From positions 1 through 10,447 of the forward strand of contig CAYZLR010000109.1 of NCBI GenBank assembly GCA_964479275.1: 10,447 nt of DNA. The letters run 5' to 3'. Each line of letters opens with the position of its first letter. The first letter of the stretch is position 1. The translations under genes were made by a program, and so were the position numbers. The stretch is from CALLPQ01 sp964479275 (GTDB lineage Bacteria > Pseudomonadota > Alphaproteobacteria > Caulobacterales > Parvularculaceae). Below the pieces are notes generated by a model. It did no database searches and was not told the origin of the DNA. It was given only the letters and a program-made list of their open reading frames with translations. Below, in pieces: positions 7,068-10,447 of this stretch.

Positions 7068-7073
7068 AATTCC

Positions 7074-8363
7074 ATGCCAAGAAATAATATTTTGCACGAT
7101 AGACATAAAGCTGTCCTCCCGAACTGGGCGCCGGTTTATTATGAAACGCCAATTGAATTGGTGCACGGTGAAGGTCGCCGTGTCTGGGATGGTGACGGCG
7201 TTGAATATCTGGATCTTTTTGGTGGAATCTTGACCACTATGACGAGTTACAATGAGCCATCCGTCATAGACGCTATTCGTGAACAAGCCGGCAAGATGAT
7301 TCATTCATCGACCCTTTATCTGATTGAGTCGCAAATAGAGCTGGCTGAAACAATCGCGGACCTCTCTGGTATTGAAAATGCAAAAGTTTTTTTTGTAAAT
7401 TCTGGAAGCGAGGCAAACGATGCTGCTTTAATGCTGGCCACGGCATACAGAAACTCCAATCAAATTTTAGCGATGCGTCATTCATACCACGGACGCTCCT
7501 TTGCGACGGTGCCGGTGACGGGTCACGCCAGCTGGTCACCATCCTCTCTTTCGCCTTTCCACGTTCACTATATTCATGGTTCCTATCGATATCGGACACC
7601 ATTTCGAGATCTATCAGACAAAGATTATATTGCTGCATGCGTTGAGGATCTTGATAATGTCATCCGTGTGGCAACATCTGGGAATGTGGCTTGCCTCATT
7701 GCCGAACCGATGCTGGGGGTTGGGGGATTCAGCGCGGGACCTGATGGGTTGTTCGGCGCCTTAAAGGAACGGCTTGACGAGAATGATATACTTTTTATCA
7801 GTGATGAAGTGCAAACCGGATGGGGGCGAACAGGTGATCATTTTTGGGGGTATCAAGCGCATGGTATCAAACCCGATCTAATTACTTTTGCAAAAGGTGT
7901 TGGTAACGGGTTGCCAATGGGCGGCGTAATAGCGCGCAGTGAAATTATGGATTGTTTTCAATCCTTGTCGATTTCAACATTTGGCGGCAATCCGTTAGTT
8001 GCCCGCGGAGCCCTTGCCAATATTCATGTCTTAATGGATCAAAATCTCCAAGCCAATGCTAAAAAGCGCGGTGAGGAATTCTTCCGTAGTTTGCATAAGC
8101 TCGCTGAAAAATATGATTTTATCGGTGACGTAAGGGGGAAGGGACTCGCGCTTGCCCTTGAGATTGTTGAAGATAAAAAATCAAGAAAACCAGACCCACA
8201 AAGGACTTCTGAAATATTGGAGTCAGCAAAAGAGATTGGATTGTTAATCGGCAAAGGCGGATTTTACGGCAATGTAATTCGTCTGTCCCCGCCCATGAGT
8301 ATCACGCCAGAAGAAGTTGTTGAAGCCGCAGAAAAATTAACCATGGTTTTTGCAAACATCTAG
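7074..8363 (+). CDS. PLP-dependent class III aminotransferase, AGXT2-like (beta-alanine / 3-aminoisobutyrate:pyruvate)
   Basis: A 429-residue fold-type I class III aminotransferase. By context it moves the amino group of beta-alanine or 3-aminoisobutyrate to pyruvate or glyoxylate, giving malonate semialdehyde or methylmalonate semialdehyde for MmsA. Visible elements: NSGSEANDAALMLA (109-122) for cofactor phosphate binding, SYHGRSFATVPVTG (137-150), AEPMLGVGGF (210-219), FISDEVQTGWGRTG (241-254) with D244 contacting the pyridine nitrogen, TFAKGVGNGLPMGGV (271-285) with K274 the Schiff-base lysine, and STFGGNPL (301-308). The style is close to alanine-glyoxylate aminotransferase 2, the enzyme that in mammals also handles D-3-aminoisobutyrate. 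The start rests on GGAG 6 bp upstream. It is transcribed away from the preA operon and ends 23 bp from the convergent dprA stop. Exact donor and acceptor cannot be read from the sequence; 4-aminobutyrate or taurine remain alternatives. Confidence 0.88.
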   Translation: MPRNNILHDRHKAVLPNWAPVYYETPIELVHGEGRRVWDGDGVEYLDLFGGILTTMTSYNEPSVIDAIREQAGKMIHSSTLYLIESQIELAETIADLSGIENAKVFFVNSGSEANDAALMLATAYRNSNQILAMRHSYHGRSFATVPVTGHASWSPSSLSPFHVHYIHGSYRYRTPFRDLSDKDYIAACVEDLDNVIRVATSGNVACLIAEPMLGVGGFSAGPDGLFGALKERLDENDILFISDEVQTGWGRTGDHFWGYQAHGIKPDLITFAKGVGNGLPMGGVIARSEIMDCFQSLSISTFGGNPLVARGALANIHVLMDQNLQANAKKRGEEFFRSLHKLAEKYDFIGDVRGKGLALALEIVEDKKSRKPDPQRTSEILESAKEIGLLIGKGGFYGNVIRLSPPMSITPEEVVEAAEKLTMVFANI

Positions 8364-8372
8364 CGTAATCTA

Positions 8373-8391
8373 AAATATGATAATCATTATT
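8373..8391. promoter_or_regulatory. Fur-box-like palindrome between convergent genes
   Basis: The 19-mer AAATATGATAATCATTATT matches the Escherichia coli Fur box at 15 of 19 positions (14 of them consecutive) and contains the perfect palindrome ATAATCATTAT. It lies between the aminotransferase and dprA stop codons and overlaps the last few bases of dprA, away from any promoter. It may be a chance AT-rich palindrome, a weak bidirectional transcription end, or a real metal-regulator site. Confidence 0.3.
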
Positions 8392-9550
8392 CGCTGGTCT
8401 CGTTAAGGCGAATAAATGTACCTCCTCCGCTCTCCGCGATATGTCCACTTAAAGTTAAGGAGAGCAAGGCATCGGCGATGTAACTTGGGGGGGCGCCATG
8501 ATTTCTTAATATTTCATCGCGATGCAGCGGCGTATAGCTTAGTAAATCATAAATCTCGCGGCGTAGTTTTTCAGTATCAATCGAAAACTCCCTCGCAATA
8601 GTGTCGCTCTCTGAGCCATCATTCGGCCTCGAGAAGGCAACATCGGCAAACAAATCGTTTTGTTCCCCTTCTTTTAATCGATGCGATTGATTGGCTAAAA
8701 CGTCTAGGATGTCGCTGGCTGTTTCGACTAAAGTTGCGCCATCACGCAGCAAACTGTTTGCGCCTTTACTACGTGGATCAAGAGGTGATCCGGGTACTGC
8801 AAATACTTCGCGTCCTTGTTCAAGAGCATATCTGGCAGTAATCAATGTGCCGGATTTTGCCGCAGCTTCAATAATAATTACGCCGCGGCTTAGGCCAGAA
8901 ATCAACCGGTTGCGCCTTGGGAAATCTCTAGACGTGGGTTGAGCGCCAATTGAACGTTCGGAAATAATAGTACCTTGTTTGGCAATATTGTGGGTTAGCT
9001 CATCATGTTCGGGCGGATAAATGTGGTCTACACTGCCGGCAACAACTGCAATTGTACCGCTACCAAGAGAAGCTGCGTGCGCGGCGCCGTCAATACCTCT
9101 CGCTAGTCCTGATACTACGACAATACCAGCTTGTCCAAGATCAGTAGCGAGCGTTCTTGCCATTTTTAATCCAGTGGCTGAAGCATTGCGTGCTCCGATG
9201 ATAGCGACGGCTGGTTTATTGAATAGGTTGATATGGCCCTTCGCATATAAAATAGGGGGCGGATCTGCAATGGATTTTAGGGGAGTGGGGTATTCTGGTT
9301 CGCAGGCAGCCAAAAGTGTTATGCCTAAACGACGAGCCTGTTTAAATTCTCGTTCAGCATCATGGCGCTTTGCGGGCAATAATGGTTTCTTTCGTCCCGA
9401 TTGGCGTGAAAATTCAGGGAGCTTTTCTAAAGCGCTCGCAGCTGTCTCAAATTTTTGAATAAGACGGTAGAATGTAATTGGGCCAATATTAGGTGTGCGA
9501 ATTAATTGCAGCCAATCAATTTTTTCTTCAACGGTAAGAGATTTTTCCAT
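8387..9550 (-). CDS. dprA: DNA-processing protein DprA (Smf)
   Basis: A 387-residue cytosolic protein that binds incoming single-stranded DNA in natural transformation and loads RecA; it is also widespread in species not known to be competent. Three parts are visible: an N-terminal helix-hairpin-helix-like segment with TPNIGPITFYRLI (19-31); the extended Rossmann domain from about 85 to 285 with AIIGARNAS (116-124), VSGLARGIDGAAH (146-158), FPRRNRLISGLSRG (210-223), E228, KSGTLITAR (232-240), AVPGS (251-255) and GANSLLRDGA (263-272); and a C-terminal winged-helix DML1-like domain (about 315-384). It follows plsY by 9 bp with no strong ribosome site, so the two are probably co-transcribed and perhaps translationally coupled. 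In many alphaproteobacteria topA follows dprA; here the convergent aminotransferase takes that place. Confidence 0.95.
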   Translation of the reverse strand: MEKSLTVEEKIDWLQLIRTPNIGPITFYRLIQKFETAASALEKLPEFSRQSGRKKPLLPAKRHDAEREFKQARRLGITLLAACEPEYPTPLKSIADPPPILYAKGHINLFNKPAVAIIGARNASATGLKMARTLATDLGQAGIVVVSGLARGIDGAAHAASLGSGTIAVVAGSVDHIYPPEHDELTHNIAKQGTIISERSIGAQPTSRDFPRRNRLISGLSRGVIIIEAAAKSGTLITARYALEQGREVFAVPGSPLDPRSKGANSLLRDGATLVETASDILDVLANQSHRLKEGEQNDLFADVAFSRPNDGSESDTIAREFSIDTEKLRREIYDLLSYTPLHRDEILRNHGAPPSYIADALLSLTLSGHIAESGGGTFIRLNETSE

Positions 9551-9559
9551 CGATTTGGA

Positions 9560-10147
9560 TCAACTTTTCTTCTTTTCCCCAATCCGGGGTTCTGTAGCAT
9601 TCAATATACGATGGATGTTTTCACGATGTCGCAAAATCACGATGATCGCCATGACAAGGGCTGCAATTGCATAGCTGGCTTTTCCCATTGCAAACAAAAC
9701 CATTGGGGCGGCGCAGGCTGCAACAAGCGCTGACAAGGAAGAAATGCGTGAAAGAAAAGCAGTTACCAGCCAAGTGACACATGCGAGTAAGCCTGCAGGA
9801 AACCACAGAACGAGTAGAGAGCCCAGATAAGTGGCGACTCCTTTGCCACCTTTAAATTTTAACCAGACCGGATAACAATGACCAATTAACGCTGTTGCCC
9901 CAGCGATCTCTGGTCGTAGTCCTAGAATATTTGCCAGAATGACCGCGAAGGCTGCTTTACCACCATCAAGAATGAGGGTTGCAAGAGCAATGTCTTTGCG
10001 TCCCGTGCGTAAAACATTGGTCGCGCCAATATTTCCAGACCCCATATTGCGAATATCGCCCATTCCTGCAAATTTTGTCAGAACCAATCCAAATGGAATG
10101 GAGCCAAAACCGTATCCGAGCAATAGACTAAATATGAGAGTGTTCAT
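9560..10147 (-). CDS. plsY: Acyl-phosphate:glycerol-3-phosphate acyltransferase PlsY
   Basis: A 195-residue integral inner-membrane enzyme that transfers the acyl group from acyl-phosphate to glycerol 3-phosphate, the first committed step of phospholipid synthesis (partner of PlsX). Length is typical (about 200). The conserved motifs are all present: GSIPFG (15-20), GSGNIGATNVLR (36-47), DGGK (61-64), GHCYPVWLKFKGGKGVAT (89-106) and ILRHRENIHRI (171-181). Hydrophobic segments alternate with these short loops, and a basic tail ends in EKKKS. ATG 10147 begins directly with the first membrane helix; I see no Shine-Dalgarno sequence upstream, where only an AT-rich stretch with an ATCGATCG palindrome is found. 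A candidate promoter lies about 40 bp upstream, making plsY the likely first gene of plsY-dprA. Confidence 0.96.
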   Translation of the reverse strand: MNTLIFSLLLGYGFGSIPFGLVLTKFAGMGDIRNMGSGNIGATNVLRTGRKDIALATLILDGGKAAFAVILANILGLRPEIAGATALIGHCYPVWLKFKGGKGVATYLGSLLVLWFPAGLLACVTWLVTAFLSRISSLSALVAACAAPMVLFAMGKASYAIAALVMAIIVILRHRENIHRILNATEPRIGEKKKS

Positions 10148-10184
10148 GTAATCGATCGTTTAAAAATTAGCGTTAAAGATTTTA

Positions 10185-10214
10185 ATTATAACCTTATTCT
10201 GCGGGTTTTGACTA
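10185..10214 (-). promoter_or_regulatory. plsY: Candidate sigma-70 promoter for plsY-dprA
   Basis: On the minus strand a perfect TATAAT (10190-10185) is preceded, with an 18-bp spacer, by TAGTCA (10214-10209), 4 of 6 to TTGACA. Transcription would begin near 10178, giving a leader of about 30 nt. The exact -10 makes it plausible; the -35 and spacing are mediocre. Confidence 0.35.
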
Positions 10215-10235
10215 TAGAATTTAAGTTGATATCTT
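10208..10235 (+). promoter_or_regulatory. Weak candidate rightward promoter
   Basis: TTGACT (10208-10213, 5 of 6) and TATCTT (10230-10235, 4 of 6) are 16 bp apart on the plus strand. RNA would start near 10242 and run into the bulged hairpin at 10271-10312. Its -35 overlaps the other strand's plsY -35, so the two would compete. Confidence 0.2.
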
Positions 10236-10270
10236 GAAGCTAGAGAGTGGGATTTGCGGTTTTCTTCTCC

Positions 10271-10312
10271 TAAAGTCACCTCCGCTGCAAATGGAAACAA
10301 GCAGGAGCTTTA
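10271..10312. repeat. Bulged stem-loop in the plsY upstream region
   Basis: Arms 10271-10288 and 10301-10312 can pair as TAAAG/CTTTA, CTC/GAG and CTGC/GCAG, twelve pairs interrupted on the 5' arm by bulges TCAC and CG, with a 12-nt loop. No U-run follows on either strand, so it is not a plain terminator. It could belong to a small RNA or to the leader of a gene; both are inference. Confidence 0.3.
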
Positions 10313-10447
10313 AGTTGTTATTTGTTACATTCCCGGATGCTCAACCGGTCATCACTTGATCTGGAAATACTTTAGGTTGCTCATTTATTATTGGCTAAGA
10401 GCCCAATTCAAAATTACAATTGAGTGATTTCAGCGACTTATGATTCT

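Larger units (their letters stand above)
6866..7073. promoter_or_regulatory. Divergent promoter/operator region, preA operon versus aminotransferase
   Basis: This 208-bp region has no supported gene; the plus-strand frame from 6915 is only an upstream extension of the aminotransferase frame with no family-like sequence. It must hold the promoters for both transcription units. It contains three inverted repeats, listed separately, and a T8 tract at 6984-6991. For the plus strand the best pair I see is TTGGTA (6935-6940) and TACCAT (6959-6964) with an 18-bp spacer, each 4 of 6 to the sigma-70 consensus; this is weak. Confidence 0.6.
10148..10447. other. 300-bp intergenic region upstream of plsY
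   Basis: There is no convincing gene. The longest ATG frame is 22 codons (10291-10359) without a ribosome site. A short open minus-strand frame enters from the right edge and stops with TAG at 10394-10396; it could be the last residues of an upstream gene but is too short to judge. A 9-bp direct repeat TTTAAGTTG occurs at 10220-10228 and 10309-10317. GGAGGTGA, a perfect anti-16S match, is on the minus strand (10283-10276) but no start codon follows it in range. A bulged hairpin, a promoter for plsY and a weak rightward promoter are listed separately. Confidence 0.5.

Noticed and set aside
6915..7073. A 53-codon N-terminal extension of the aminotransferase
   Set aside because: It has no ribosome site comparable to the one before 7074, is unlike class III aminotransferase N-termini, and occupies the region that must hold the divergent promoters.
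9021..9458. A 145-codon plus-strand open frame inside dprA
   Set aside because: It is antisense to a gene with every expected DprA motif, and its proline/alanine/arginine-rich content is typical of a shadow frame.
10276..10283. TCACCTCC, identical to the 16S rRNA anti-Shine-Dalgarno end, as an rRNA remnant or a ribosome site on the minus strand
   Set aside because: The flanking bases do not continue the 16S end, and no start codon follows GGAGGTGA within a usable distance on the minus strand.
10291..10359. A 22-codon ATG frame upstream of plsY
   Set aside because: There is no Shine-Dalgarno sequence, no recognisable features, and such a length is expected by chance.
10390..10407. ATTGGCT-AAG-AGCCCAAT hairpin as an intrinsic terminator
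   Set aside because: It is seven pairs with a bulge and a three-base loop, without a T-run on either side.
1..10447. CRISPR arrays, tRNA or rRNA genes, insertion sequences
   Set aside because: No regularly spaced repeats, no cloverleaf-like segment, and no intact transposase or paired terminal repeats were seen by eye on either strand.

Overview
The window reads as chromosomal DNA of an alphaproteobacterium, by eye of moderate, slightly AT-leaning base composition. The evidence is the plsY-dprA pair in the order usual for that class, together with the sequence style of the PreT/PreA, MmsA and class III aminotransferase proteins. The genus cannot be fixed from the sequence; a marine lineage would fit but is a guess.

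Layout, left to right. Positions 1-124 hold an open plus-strand frame that runs in from the left edge and stops just before the end of the transporter gene; it may be the tail of an unknown or decayed gene. From 6865 down to 130 on the minus strand is a compact five-gene operon, in transcription order preA, preT, mmsA, a nitrilase-type beta-ureidopropionase and an NCS1 nucleobase permease, with gaps of 44, 58, 59 and 65 bp. A 208-bp divergent region (6866-7073) carrying three inverted repeats separates it from a plus-strand AGXT2-like class III aminotransferase (7074-8363). That gene converges, with only 23 bp between stop codons, on the housekeeping pair plsY-dprA (minus strand, 10147 to 8387). 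The last 300 bp, upstream of plsY, hold no convincing gene.

Functionally the six catabolic genes form a reductive uracil/thymine degradation unit. The permease imports the base. PreT-PreA reduces it with NADH to dihydropyrimidine. Beta-ureidopropionase splits N-carbamoyl-beta-alanine (or the 2-methyl analogue) to the beta-amino acid, CO2 and ammonia. The aminotransferase makes malonate semialdehyde or methylmalonate semialdehyde, and MmsA turns this into acetyl-CoA or propionyl-CoA. The ring-opening enzyme, dihydropyrimidinase, is not in the window, and neither is a transcription factor gene. The cluster is of known type. The points most worth a second look are the missing step, the operator-like repeats in the divergent promoter region, and a Fur-box-like palindrome placed between two convergent stop codons.
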